A stretch of DNA of 64,000 nucleotides from Delftia tsuruhatensis NBRC 16741 (GTDB lineage: Bacteria > Pseudomonadota > Gammaproteobacteria > Burkholderiales > Burkholderiaceae_C), in contig NZ_BCTO01000014.1 of assembly GCF_001571325.1 (NCBI RefSeq), positions 40,751 through 104,750 of the forward strand, read 5' to 3'. Both the position numbers and the translations under genes were made by a program. Positions 36,554 through 45,757 of this stretch are shown here, piece by piece. The notes under the pieces are model-generated. The model did no database searches. It saw only the letters and a list, made by a program, of their open reading frames with translations, and was not told where the DNA came from. The number at the start of each line of letters is the position of its first letter. Position 1 is the stretch's first letter.

Positions 36554-37819
36554 TTACTGGTAACCCTTGGGGAAGGGATCGGGTTTGATCAATTCCGGAG
36601 ATTCCGAGACCACCTTGAACGTGCCGTCCGGCTGCCCCACGGCAATGCGCGACTTGCTCCACAGGTGGTGGTTGGCGTCCACCTTCACGTAGCCTTCGGG
36701 CGCGGTCTTGAGTTCCAGCCCCGGCGATGCGGCCACCACCTTGTCCACGTCGAAGCTCTTGGCCTTTTCCACGGCGGCCTTCCACAGCCAGGGGCCCAGG
36801 TAGCCGGCCTGGGTGACGTCGCCGATGACGGCATTGGGGCCGTACTTGGCCTTGAAGGCGGCCACGAACTTCTTGTTGTTCTCGTTGTCCAGCGTCTGGA
36901 AGTACTTCATCGAGGAGTAGAAGCCCGTGAAGTTCTCGCCGCCCACGCCGGTCATCTCGTCCTCGGTCACCGACAGCGTGACCAGCAGTTGCTTGTCACC
37001 CGTGATGCCCGCTGCCTTGAGCGCCTTGTAGAAGGCCACGTTGGAGCCGCCCACCACGGCCACGAAGATGCAGTCCGGCTTTTGCAGCTTGATCTTGTTG
37101 ACCAGCGAGCCGAAGTTGGTGCTGCCCAGCGGGTAGTACTCCTCGCCGACGACCTTGCCCTTCTGGAAGTTCTCGATGTGCTTGCGCGCGATCTTCATCG
37201 AGGTGCGCGGCCAGATGTAGTCCGAGCCGATCAGGAAGAAGGTCTTGGCCTTTTTCTCGGCCTTGGCCCAGTCCAGGCTGTACAGGATCTGCTGCGTGGC
37301 TTCCTGGCCCGTGTAGATCACGTTCTTGGACTGCTCCAGGCCTTCGTAGAAGGTGGGATAGTACAGCAGGCCGTTTTCCTTCTCGAACACGGGCAGCACG
37401 GCCTTGCGCGAGGCGCTGGTCCAGCAGCCGAAGACGGCGGCGCAGCGGTCGTTGATGAGCAGCTTCTTGGACTTCTCGGCGAAGGTGGGCCAGTCGGAGG
37501 CGCCGTCTTCCTTGATCACGCGGATCTTGCGGCCCAGGATGCCGCCCATGGCGTTGATCTGGTCGATGGCCAGTTGCTCGGCCTGGATGGAGCCGGTCTC
37601 GGAGATCGCCATGGTGCCCGTGGCCGAGTGCAGCTGGCCCACGACGACTTCGGTATCGGTGACGGCCAGCTTGGTGGTGTTGACCTGGGCCGTGGCCTGG
37701 GCGAAGGACCAGGCCGGCAGCCCGGCCACCGAGGCGGCGCCAAGCGCCTGCAGGACGCGGCGGCGGCCCATTTCCGTGCCGGGGGAACCAGGTGTGCGGG
37801 GGTCGGAGGGGTGGCTCAT
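36554..37819 (-). CDS. urtA: Urea/short-chain amide ABC transporter binding protein
   Basis: A 421-residue periplasmic binding protein of the UrtA/FmdD/AmiC type. The N-terminus has a twin-arginine-like GRRRVLQALGAASVAGL segment ending in SFAQA, so export through Tat is possible. VVVGQLHSATGTMAISE and CAAVFGCWTSASRKAVLPVFE are typical of urea/amide receptors. AGGAG precedes the ATG at 37819. It is the first gene of urtABCDE-fmdAB and is divergent from the sensor kinase across 214 bp that contain the 16-bp palindrome. Confidence 0.92.
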   Translation of the reverse strand: MSHPSDPRTPGSPGTEMGRRRVLQALGAASVAGLPAWSFAQATAQVNTTKLAVTDTEVVVGQLHSATGTMAISETGSIQAEQLAIDQINAMGGILGRKIRVIKEDGASDWPTFAEKSKKLLINDRCAAVFGCWTSASRKAVLPVFEKENGLLYYPTFYEGLEQSKNVIYTGQEATQQILYSLDWAKAEKKAKTFFLIGSDYIWPRTSMKIARKHIENFQKGKVVGEEYYPLGSTNFGSLVNKIKLQKPDCIFVAVVGGSNVAFYKALKAAGITGDKQLLVTLSVTEDEMTGVGGENFTGFYSSMKYFQTLDNENNKKFVAAFKAKYGPNAVIGDVTQAGYLGPWLWKAAVEKAKSFDVDKVVAASPGLELKTAPEGYVKVDANHHLWSKSRIAVGQPDGTFKVVSESPELIKPDPFPKGYQ

Positions 37820-37936
37820 GGTGACTCTCCTGTAAGGATCGGTTGGGTGATCTGCAAGTGGCTGAAAACTGGCGTTGCGGTTACGGCTTGTTTCCGCGCT
37901 GGGTCCAAGATTAGGAAGAACCCTTGAAACCGCCCA

Positions 37937-37952
37937 TACGTCAATTGACGTA
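37937..37952. promoter_or_regulatory. 16-bp perfect palindrome TACGTCAATTGACGTA
   Basis: The sequence is a perfect palindrome in the shared urtA/kinase promoter region, 117 bp from urtA and 81 bp from the kinase start. A GCGTACGC palindrome follows at 37960-37967. The symmetry fits a dimeric LuxR/NarL-type regulator such as the one encoded at 41530. Confidence 0.7.
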
Positions 37953-38033
37953 GCCATCTGCGTACGCACCCCGCGCACTCCTCTTGAAAGCCGCGCCAGC
38001 ATTGGCCCCGCACGTTTCTTGCTAGACCTGGGA

Positions 38034-41000
38034 ATGCACTCCGCACCCCCGCCCGACAGCCCCACCGGCACCGCAGCCGCGCCGCAGACCATCTTCCGGT
38101 TCCGGCGCGAGTACAACGCCTGGGTGGCCGACGAGACCATGGAAGACTACGCGCTGCGCTACACGCCGCGCAGCTTCCGGCGCTGGAGCGAGTTCCGCGT
38201 GGCCAACACGGCCTTCGGCTCGCTGTCCTTCCTGGCGCTGGAGGCCATCGGCGGCGCCATTGCGCTGAACTACGGCTTCGCCAACGCCATGTGGGCCATC
38301 GTCACCGTGGGGCTGGTGATCTTCCTGACGGGGCTGCCCATCGCCGTCTGCGCCGCACGCTACGGGCTGGACATGGACCTGCTGACGCGCGGCGCGGGCT
38401 TCGGCTACCTGGGCTCGACCATCACCTCGCTGATCTACGCCGTCTTCACCTTCATCTTCTTCGCGCTGGAGGCGGCCATCATGGCGCTGGCCCTGCAGCT
38501 GGTGGTGGACTGGCCGCTGCAGTGGTGCTATGCGCTGTCGGCCCTGGTGGTGCTGCCGCTGGCCATGCGCGGCATCACGCTGATCTCGCGCCTGCAGGCC
38601 TGGACGCAGCCGCTGTGGCTGTTCCTGCTGGTGCTGCCCTTCGTGTGGATGGCGCTGGCCCAACCCCAGCTGTACCGCGACTTCGCCAGCCTCACCGGCC
38701 TGCGCTCGGGCAGCAGCCAGTTCGATCCGCTGATGTTCGGCGCGGCGGCAGCCGTGATCTTCGCGCTGGTGGTGCAGATCGGCGAGCAGGTGGACTTCCT
38801 GCGCTTTCTGCCGCCGCGCACCCAGGCCAACCGGCTGCGCTGGTGGGGCGCGGTGCTGGTGGCCGGCCCGGGCTGGGCCGTGATGGGCATGCTCAAGATG
38901 GCGGGCGGCGCCTTTCTCGCGTTCGCGGCCATGCAGCTGCAGGGGGTGGACGCCACGCGCGCGGCCGAGCCCACGCAGATGTTCCTGGCAGGCTTCCAGC
39001 AGGTGCTGCAGGCCCTGGGCCTGCCGGGGCTGGCCGTGGCGGTGACCGTGGTCTTCGTGGTCATCTCGCAGGTCAAGATCAACGTGACCAATGCCTATGC
39101 GGGGTCGCTTGCCTGGTCCAACTTCTTCGCGCGCATCACGCGCAGCCATCCGGGGCGCGTGGTCTGGATGGTGTTCAACGTGGTCATCGCCACCTTGCTG
39201 ATGACGCTGGGCGTGTTCGGCGCGCTGGAGAAGGTGCTGACCATCTACAGCAACGTGGCCATCGCCTGGGTGGGCGCGCTGGTGGCCGACCTGGTCATCA
39301 ACAAGCCGCTGGGGCTGAGCCCGCCGGGCATCGAATTCCGCCGCGCCCATCTGTACGACTTCAATCCCGTGGGACCCGTCGCCATGCTGCTGGCCGCCGC
39401 CGTGGCCTGCTGCGCCTATGCGGGCCTGCTGGGCGAGACGGCGGCCGCGTTCTCGCCCTTCATCGCGCTGGCGCTGTCCATGCTGCTGTCGCCGCTGCTG
39501 GCCTGGCTGACGGGCGGGCGCTACTACCTGGCACGGCCCGCAGGCAATCTGTGGAAGCCCGGCGAGACGGTGCGCTGCGCCGTCTGCCAGAACCAGTTCG
39601 AGTCCGAGGACATGGCGCGCTGCCCGGCCTACGGCGCGCCCATCTGCTCGCTGTGCTGCTCGCTGGAGTCGCGCTGCCATGACCGCTGCAAGACCGGCTC
39701 GCGCGCGGGCGAGCAGCTGCGCGCGCTGGCCTCGGCCATGCTGCCGCCGCGGTGGGCCACCAAGGTGAACTTCCGCGCGGGCCAGTACCTGGTGGTGATG
39801 CTGTCTCTGTGCGCGGTGACGGCCTTCATGGTGGGCGTGGTCTACATGCAGGAAAGCCTGCAGGCAGGCAGCGTCGATGGCGGCGCGCTGCGCATCCCCT
39901 TCCTCAAGGTCTTCGCGCTGCTGGCCCTGCTGTGCGCCGTGGCCGCCTGGTGGGTGGTGCTGAGCACGGACAGCCGGCGCATGGCCCAGGACGAGTCCGA
40001 GCGCCAGAACCAGCTGCTGCTGCAGGAGATCGCCGCCCACAAGCGCACCGATGCCGAGCTGCAGGCCGCCAAGGACCATGCCGAGCAGGCCAGCCAGGCC
40101 AAGACGCGCTATGTGGCGGGCATGACGCACGAGCTGCGCTCGCCCCTCAACAGCCTGCTCGGCTATACGCAGATCCTGCTCAAGAGCCCGCAGGTCGATG
40201 GCTGGGTGCGCGAGACCCTGTCCACCATGCAGCACAGCGGCCAGCACCTGCGCGCGCTGATCGACGAATCGCTGGAGCTGGCCAGCATCGAGGCCGGCCG
40301 CCTGCGCCTGGACCTCGCCCCCCTGCCCCTGCCCGCGCTGATCGACGGCATCGAGGCCATGATGCGGCCCCAGGCCCAGGCCAGGGGGCTGCAGTTCTCG
40401 GTCGAGACGCTGGGCACCATGCCGCGCTGGGTGCGTGCCGACGCCAAGCGGCTGCGCCAGATCCTGATCAACCTGCTGTCCAACGCCGTGCGCTTCACCC
40501 AGCGCGGCGAGGTGCGGCTGCGCATGGATTTCCGGCCCCATGTCTCGCGCATCGAGGTCATCGATACCGGCATCGGGATCGAACCGCAGGACATGGAGCG
40601 CATCTTCGTGCCCTTCGAGCGCGGCAGCGCGGGCCGGCGCGTCAGCGAGGCGGGCACGGGCCTGGGGCTGACCATCACCCACCTGCTGACCGAGCTGATG
40701 GGCGGCCAGCTCACCCTGAGCAGCACGCCCGGCGAGGGCAGCTGCTTCACCGTGCGCCTGTATCTGCCCGAGATGGCGCCCGACGCGTCCTGGGTGCCCC
40801 CCGGCGCCGCCGCCACGCTGCACACCGTCATCGGCTATCTGCCGCCCCGGCGCACCCTGCTGGTGGTGGACGACCAGCCGCTGCAGCGCCAGCTGCTGGC
40901 CGGCCTGCTGCTGCCGCTGGGCTTCGAGATCCGCGAGGCCGCCAGCGGCCGCGAGTGCCTGGAGATCGTGGAGCAAAGCCTGCCTGACCTGGTGCTGCTG

Positions 41001-41537
41001 GACATCAGCATGGACGACCTGGACGGCTGGCAGACCGCCGCCCTGCTGCGCGCGCGCCGGGATGCGCAGCAGCTTCCTGTGGTCTTCGTCTCGGCCAACC
41101 TGTTCGACAACGACCCGCCGCGCCTGGCCGATGCGCATTGCCAGGGCTTTGTCGCCAAGCCGGTGATCGAGTCCGAGCTGCTGCAGGTGCTCGAGCGCGT
41201 GCTGCGGATCGAATGGGTGCATGACAACCGCCCGTTGCTGCTGCCGGCGCCGCGCGCGGAGCAGGCAGAGGCAAAGGCAGCGCAGGCGCCGGCAGCCGCC
41301 CCCTTCCCGCCCGACCTGCGCGAAGACCTGGCCCGGCTGGCGCGCTCGGGCCAGGCCACGGCCCTGCGCGAGCGCCTGCGCCAGGCGCGCCAGCAGGCGG
41401 GCGGCGCATCGGGCCACGCCGCGCTGCTCGATGCGTTGCAGGCCTGCGCCGACCGCTTCGACTTCGATGCGCTGGCGCGCCTGCTGCCGCAGCCCCGGGA
41501 AGAAGACGAACAGGAACAGGAGGAGACAGATGAATGA
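38034..41537 (+). CDS. NCS1 permease-fused hybrid sensor histidine kinase
   Basis: A 1167-residue fusion. Residues about 30-505 form a 12-segment membrane domain like NCS1 nucleobase/allantoin/hydantoin permeases (RRWSEFRVANTAFGSL, GAGFGYLGSTITSLIY). A Cys-rich zinc-ribbon-like segment follows (C515xxC518 ... ICSLCCSLESRCHDRC), then two more membrane helices (about 585-645) and a HisKA domain with His699 in MTHELRSPLN. The ATPase domain comes next (NLLSNAVRF, DTGIGI, GTGLGLTI), then a receiver with VVDDQ, Asp990 and Lys1042, and a helical tail of about 110 residues. It likely senses an amide- or urea-like solute and signals to the overlapping response regulator. The ATG at 38034 is the first plausible start. 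Confidence 0.92.
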   Translation: MHSAPPPDSPTGTAAAPQTIFRFRREYNAWVADETMEDYALRYTPRSFRRWSEFRVANTAFGSLSFLALEAIGGAIALNYGFANAMWAIVTVGLVIFLTGLPIAVCAARYGLDMDLLTRGAGFGYLGSTITSLIYAVFTFIFFALEAAIMALALQLVVDWPLQWCYALSALVVLPLAMRGITLISRLQAWTQPLWLFLLVLPFVWMALAQPQLYRDFASLTGLRSGSSQFDPLMFGAAAAVIFALVVQIGEQVDFLRFLPPRTQANRLRWWGAVLVAGPGWAVMGMLKMAGGAFLAFAAMQLQGVDATRAAEPTQMFLAGFQQVLQALGLPGLAVAVTVVFVVISQVKINVTNAYAGSLAWSNFFARITRSHPGRVVWMVFNVVIATLLMTLGVFGALEKVLTIYSNVAIAWVGALVADLVINKPLGLSPPGIEFRRAHLYDFNPVGPVAMLLAAAVACCAYAGLLGETAAAFSPFIALALSMLLSPLLAWLTGGRYYLARPAGNLWKPGETVRCAVCQNQFESEDMARCPAYGAPICSLCCSLESRCHDRCKTGSRAGEQLRALASAMLPPRWATKVNFRAGQYLVVMLSLCAVTAFMVGVVYMQESLQAGSVDGGALRIPFLKVFALLALLCAVAAWWVVLSTDSRRMAQDESERQNQLLLQEIAAHKRTDAELQAAKDHAEQASQAKTRYVAGMTHELRSPLNSLLGYTQILLKSPQVDGWVRETLSTMQHSGQHLRALIDESLELASIEAGRLRLDLAPLPLPALIDGIEAMMRPQAQARGLQFSVETLGTMPRWVRADAKRLRQILINLLSNAVRFTQRGEVRLRMDFRPHVSRIEVIDTGIGIEPQDMERIFVPFERGSAGRRVSEAGTGLGLTITHLLTELMGGQLTLSSTPGEGSCFTVRLYLPEMAPDASWVPPGAAATLHTVIGYLPPRRTLLVVDDQPLQRQLLAGLLLPLGFEIREAASGRECLEIVEQSLPDLVLLDISMDDLDGWQTAALLRARRDAQQLPVVFVSANLFDNDPPRLADAHCQGFVAKPVIESELLQVLERVLRIEWVHDNRPLLLPAPRAEQAEAKAAQAPAAAPFPPDLREDLARLARSGQATALRERLRQARQQAGGASGHAALLDALQACADRFDFDALARLLPQPREEDEQEQEETDE

Positions 41538-42504
41538 ACATCCAGGAGGGCAGGAAATGACCGCCACCACCACCGCCAACAGCCGCAGCAGCCATGGCAA
41601 CAGCGCCCATGTGATCCTCGTGGTGGACGACGCGCTGGACAGCCTTCGCATGCTGTGCGATGCCCTGGCCGCCGAAGGCTACGTCGTGCTCGCCGCGCGC
41701 GATGCCGACGAGGCGCTGCAGCGCTTTGCCCTGACCGTGCCCGATGGCGTGCTGCTGGACGCCGTCATGCCCGGCATGGACGGCTTCACGCTGTGCCGCC
41801 GGCTCAAGGACACGCCGGCCTGGGCCCACGTGCCCGTGGTCTTCATGACCGGCCTGTCGGACACGGACCAGATCATCCGCGGCTTTGCCAGCGGCGGCGT
41901 GGACTACGTGGTCAAGCCGCTGCGCATCCCCGAGGTGCTGGTGCGCCTGGCCACCCATGTGCGCAATGCCCGCGCCACGCGCCAGGCGCAGGAAGCCGTG
42001 GACGTGGCGGGGCTGGGCGTGGTGGTGCTCGATGGCCAGGGCCGCGTGGCCTGGCGCTCTCCCCAGGCAGCGCGCTGGCTGGAGGAGGCCTTTGCGGACC
42101 AGCCCTTCCCCATGGAGGCGGCCGGGGACTGGCTGGCCGGTGCCCACCAGCCGGACCAAGCCGGTCACCAGGATCTGGCGCTGGCCCTGGCCGATGGCCG
42201 CCAGTTGCTGGCGCGCCACATGGGCGCCAGCGGCCTGGGGGAGTCGATGGTGCTGCTCAGCCACGAGGCGCCGCAGGCGCCCGCCGCGCGCCGGCTGCAG
42301 CAGGTGGCGCTCACCCCGCGCGAGACCGAGGTGCTGTCATGGCTGAGCAAGGGCAAGACCAACCGCGACATCGCCGACATCCTGGGCATGAGCCCGCGCA
42401 CGGTCAACAAGCACCTGGAGCACATCTTCGAGAAACTCGGCGTGGAGACCCGCACGGCCGCCGCCGCCGTGGCCGGTCAGCTGCTGCAGGCCGGCTCGCC
42501 CTGA
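41530..42504 (+). CDS. LuxR-type response regulator with PAS-like middle domain
   Basis: A 324-residue regulator. The receiver domain has the acidic pair in VVDDALD, phospho-acceptor Asp77 in LLDAVMPGMDGF and Lys in DYVVKP. A short PAS-like segment follows (VDVAGLGVVVLDGQGRVAWRSP, split), and a LuxR helix-turn-helix at the C-terminus (LTPRETEVLSWLSKGKTNRDIAD). It overlaps the kinase gene by 8 bp and is clearly its partner. Strong ribosome sites precede both ATG 41530 and ATG 41557, so either may be used. Probable target: the urtA/kinase intergenic palindrome. Its end overlaps the convergent PACE gene by 28 bp. Confidence 0.9.
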   Translation: MNEHPGGQEMTATTTANSRSSHGNSAHVILVVDDALDSLRMLCDALAAEGYVVLAARDADEALQRFALTVPDGVLLDAVMPGMDGFTLCRRLKDTPAWAHVPVVFMTGLSDTDQIIRGFASGGVDYVVKPLRIPEVLVRLATHVRNARATRQAQEAVDVAGLGVVVLDGQGRVAWRSPQAARWLEEAFADQPFPMEAAGDWLAGAHQPDQAGHQDLALALADGRQLLARHMGASGLGESMVLLSHEAPQAPAARRLQQVALTPRETEVLSWLSKGKTNRDIADILGMSPRTVNKHLEHIFEKLGVETRTAAAAVAGQLLQAGSP

Positions 42505-42971
42505 GCGCGGGGTGCCACCGCAGCGGATGCCGAGGCCGAGGCCGGCAGGCCGAACACATGGTCGAAGCACCAGTTGAAGACATAGGTGTAGACCAGGAAG
42601 AAGACCAGCAGGCCGGCCTCCATCACCGTGGCCTCCCACAGCGTGACGCCGAACCACCAGGCCATCAGCGGGATCAGCACCATGGCCAGCCCGCCCTCGA
42701 AGCCCAGGGCGTGCACCACGCGGCGCAGCACCGAGCGGCCCTTGACGCTCTGGCGCGACTCCCACTGCTCGAACAGGTGGTTGAAGGTCAGGTTCCAGAC
42801 GATGGCCAGCGTGGAGGCGGCAATCGCCATGCCGCCCGAATGCCCGGCGCTCTGGCCGATGGCCATGAACAGCAGGCTGGAGGCGAGGATGGCGATCAAT
42901 TCATACAGGGTCACGAAGACCACTTTGCGCTTGGGCCCCTGGAGGCCCTTTTTGTGTGTCTGCAAGGTCAT
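42477..42971 (-). CDS. PACE-family multidrug efflux protein
   Basis: A 164-residue inner-membrane protein with four helices in two repeated halves, the layout of the proteobacterial antimicrobial compound efflux family (AceI exports chlorhexidine and short diamines). The conserved acidic residue of helix 1 appears as Glu24 in TLYELIAI, and NLTFNHLFEQWE and HALGFEGGLAMVLIPLMAWW are family-like. The C-terminal 15 residues are an Ala/Ser tail. It is divergent from a LysR regulator, as aceI is in Acinetobacter. The substrate is not known. Confidence 0.85.
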   Translation of the reverse strand: MTLQTHKKGLQGPKRKVVFVTLYELIAILASSLLFMAIGQSAGHSGGMAIAASTLAIVWNLTFNHLFEQWESRQSVKGRSVLRRVVHALGFEGGLAMVLIPLMAWWFGVTLWEATVMEAGLLVFFLVYTYVFNWCFDHVFGLPASASASAAVAPRAQGEPACSS

Positions 42972-43010
42972 AGGGAGCGCAGTCTATATGCCGACAATTG
43001 AACGTTAAAG

Positions 43011-43033
43011 TCAGATTCTTTCAATAAATCTGA
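43011..43033. promoter_or_regulatory. LysR operator TCAGATT-N9-AATCTGA
   Basis: Perfect 7-bp arms at 43011-43017 and 43027-43033 lie 13 bp before the LysR start and about 40 bp upstream of the PACE gene. The T-N11-A core fits LysR-family recognition. Confidence 0.7.
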
Positions 43034-43045
43034 CAGGTCCCCACC

Positions 43046-43957
43046 ATGTCCTTTCCAGCCGACCAGGTGCCGCTGTTCATTGCCGTGCTGGACCACGGCT
43101 CGTTTTCCGCCGCCGCGCGCCAGCTGGGCCGCGTGCCCTCGGCCGTGAGCATGGCCATCGCCCAGCTGGAGGCCGAGCTGGACCTGCAACTGTTCGACCG
43201 CAGCGGCCGCGAGCCCCGGCCCACGGCGGCGGCACGCGCACTCGAACCCCAGGCCCGGCTGCTGGCCGCCCAGCTGCAGCAGCTCAACCACCAGGCGCTG
43301 GCCCTGCACCAGGGACTGGAGGAGCGGCTGACCCTGGTGATCGCGCCCGAGCTGCTGTCCACGGCCTGGGCCGCGCCGCTGCAGCCGCTGGTCGAGGAAT
43401 TCCCCGGTCTGGAGGTGGAAGTGCTGGTGGCCGCCCAGGTCGATGCGCTCAAGGAACTGCACTCGGGCCGCGCACATCTGGCCCTGGTCTTCGAGCGCCC
43501 GGCCATCGACGGGCGCGAGGATTTCCAGGAGATGGGCCAGGAAACCATGGTCGCCGTGATGGCGGCCAGGCATCCGCTGGCCCGGCAACTGGGCGTGGAC
43601 GGGCAGCAGCGCCTGGACGTGGGCCAGCTGGCCGGCGCGCGCCAGATCCTGCTGGCCAGCCGAGACCTGGCCCACACCGATCCGCGCTTCGTGTTCTCGC
43701 ACCAGCTGTGGCGCACGGACAGCCACCTGGCGGCCCTGTCACTGATCTCGGCCGGCCTGGGCTGGGGGTGGCTGCCCTTCAGCGTCGCCGAGCCCCTGCT
43801 GCAGACGGGCGCGCTGCTGCGCATCCCGCTGTGCAACATCAGCAACGGCACCCAGCTGTTCGTCGATTGGGTGTGGTCCAAGGAGCGCCCGCTGGGGCTG
43901 GCGGCGCGGCGGTTCGTGGAGCAGTTGCAGGTGCCGGTGCGGCTGGAGCCCAGGTGA
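43046..43957 (+). CDS. LysR-type regulator of the PACE efflux gene
   Basis: A 303-residue LysR-family regulator with a helix-turn-helix in residues 1-60 (LDHGSFSAAARQLGRVPSAVSMAIAQLE, split) and a ligand domain. Its divergent position, the palindrome in the 74-bp intergenic gap and the known AceR-aceI arrangement suggest that it activates the PACE gene on sensing a compound to be exported. The start is the ATG after CCCCACC; no strong ribosome site is visible. Confidence 0.87.
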   Translation: MSFPADQVPLFIAVLDHGSFSAAARQLGRVPSAVSMAIAQLEAELDLQLFDRSGREPRPTAAARALEPQARLLAAQLQQLNHQALALHQGLEERLTLVIAPELLSTAWAAPLQPLVEEFPGLEVEVLVAAQVDALKELHSGRAHLALVFERPAIDGREDFQEMGQETMVAVMAARHPLARQLGVDGQQRLDVGQLAGARQILLASRDLAHTDPRFVFSHQLWRTDSHLAALSLISAGLGWGWLPFSVAEPLLQTGALLRIPLCNISNGTQLFVDWVWSKERPLGLAARRFVEQLQVPVRLEPR

Positions 43958-44107
43958 GGCCTGCGGCTTGCGATCTGCACGCAAGCCCTGCGCCTACACG
44001 CGGGAAACCGGCCGGTGCTTGCCGCCTGCAGGCAGGCCTGGGATAGTGGCGCAAGCGTCCGGCCGCCCTCCTTCTTCTGGCTGGACATGGACCATCGAGA
44101 GGAACCC

Positions 44108-45757
44108 ATGTTTCAAGATCACTTTGGGGGCAAGGCCCTTGTTGCACTGGTACTGGGTGCGGGACTGGCAGGCTGCGGCGGCGGGGGCGGCGGCTCCTCG
44201 CCGGGCGACTCCATCACGACACAGTTGACCCCCGCCTGCACGGGCGCCTCGTGCGGCGCGACCGACGCCACCACCTATTCCGGCCAGGGCGTCGGCGTCT
44301 GGAGCTACACCAACGCCACCGCCGCAGAGCAGCCCGTTGCCGTGGGCCTGCGCAATCTGGGCACCCGGCCCGTGACGCTGATCTATACCAACACCGGCGA
44401 TGCCGCCGTGGCCCTGCCGCCCATCACGCTCACGCCGCCAGCCGCAGCGGCGCAGGGCATTGCGGCGCAACAGTCGCTGAGCGCTGCGCAGCTGGTCAAC
44501 CAGATCCCCCAGCGCGTACGTGACTTCAAGCCAAGCCTGCCCGCCCCGGTTGCAGGGCAGAGCGTGCAGCCCTCGCGCGCGGTGTCGGCGGCCGTGCTGC
44601 CCGTTGGCAGCCAGCGCAGCTGGTTCGTCAACACGGAAAGCCCCACGGTCGAGACGCGCAGCGCCACGCTGCGGCGCCAGACCACCGCGCCCACGCCCAC
44701 GGGCACCCGCACCATCAATCTGTGGCTGGAAGACAGCGAGTACGGCAGCGCCAAGGTCAGCGACGCCCTGCTGGACACCGTGATACAGCGCTTCGCCAGC
44801 GGGCCGGATTCCGTGCACGCCCTGGTTACGGGGCTGGCGGGCCAGCCCTGGGGACCCCAGGCCCACAGCGAGCTGATCGCGGCCGACCAGCCGATCGACA
44901 TCGTGTTCGTGAACTTCACGCCCGACAGCCAGCCCTACGGCCTGCTGGGCTACTTCTGGGCCGTGAACAACTTCAAGCGCACGGCCGGCAACTCGCAGTT
45001 CCAGTACAGCAACGAATCGCTGTCGTTCTACATGGACACGGAAACGCTGTACCTGGGCGGCGCCAACGGGCTGACCACGCAGATCAGCACGCTGTCGCAC
45101 GAGTTCATCCACATGATCAACTTCTACCAGCGCGGCGCGCTCAAGGGCTCGGACTACATGTTCGACACCTTCCTGGAAGAGATGTCGGCCCTGATGTCCG
45201 AAGACATCCTGGCCGAAAGACTCACGCCCGGCACCAATCCCATGCGTGACGGCCGCATCACCGGCTGGATGTCCAAGCCCGGCTTCAACTGCGACCTGGC
45301 CAGCTGGGCCTCGGATGTCAATGCCACCTGCTTCGGCTACAACGTCACGGGCAGCCTGGGCGCCTATCTGCTGCGCCAGCACGGCGTGGGCTTCTACCAG
45401 CAAATGCTGAGGAACACCTCCTCGCCCGACTCGCTGCAGGTGCTCGGCAACGCCATTGCACAGGCCGGTGGCCCCTCGTTGCCCGTCACGCTGCAGCGAT
45501 GGGGGGCCAACATCGCCCTGTTGCCTTCCAGCGGCCCGGCCGGCTACGGCTGGCCCGCACGCACGGACCAGGGCTTCACCCTGGTGGGCATCGACGGCCA
45601 GCGCTATGCGGCGGCACGCCGCCTGCCCGCCACCGTGCCCGCCCAGCTCGCGGCGCGCGGCCACTTCCCCTTCGTACGCCAGCCGGACGCCCAGGGCCTG
45701 TACCAGGAGCAGTTGCGCGTTCCCGCCGGCACCACCCTCACCGCCATCGTGCAATGA
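44108..45757 (+). CDS. M30-like metallopeptidase lipoprotein
   Basis: A 549-residue exported protein. The lipoprotein signal ends in the lipobox LAGC followed by a Gly/Ser linker. The zinc motif HEFIHMINF lies near residue 335 (HExxH), with the downstream acidic residues in FLEEMSALMSEDI about 30 residues later, as in hyicolysin-type (M30) peptidases. Family resemblance is from the motif layout only. GAGGA precedes the ATG at 44108. It overlaps the next small lipoprotein gene by 4 bp. Possible role: surface or periplasmic proteolysis. Confidence 0.75.
   Translation: MFQDHFGGKALVALVLGAGLAGCGGGGGGSSPGDSITTQLTPACTGASCGATDATTYSGQGVGVWSYTNATAAEQPVAVGLRNLGTRPVTLIYTNTGDAAVALPPITLTPPAAAAQGIAAQQSLSAAQLVNQIPQRVRDFKPSLPAPVAGQSVQPSRAVSAAVLPVGSQRSWFVNTESPTVETRSATLRRQTTAPTPTGTRTINLWLEDSEYGSAKVSDALLDTVIQRFASGPDSVHALVTGLAGQPWGPQAHSELIAADQPIDIVFVNFTPDSQPYGLLGYFWAVNNFKRTAGNSQFQYSNESLSFYMDTETLYLGGANGLTTQISTLSHEFIHMINFYQRGALKGSDYMFDTFLEEMSALMSEDILAERLTPGTNPMRDGRITGWMSKPGFNCDLASWASDVNATCFGYNVTGSLGAYLLRQHGVGFYQQMLRNTSSPDSLQVLGNAIAQAGGPSLPVTLQRWGANIALLPSSGPAGYGWPARTDQGFTLVGIDGQRYAAARRLPATVPAQLAARGHFPFVRQPDAQGLYQEQLRVPAGTTLTAIVQ

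Noticed and set aside
38022..41651. Open frame of about 1200 codons on the minus strand
   Set aside because: It is fully antisense to the sensor kinase, which has clear domain motifs, and is Gln/His/Arg-rich with no recognisable domain.
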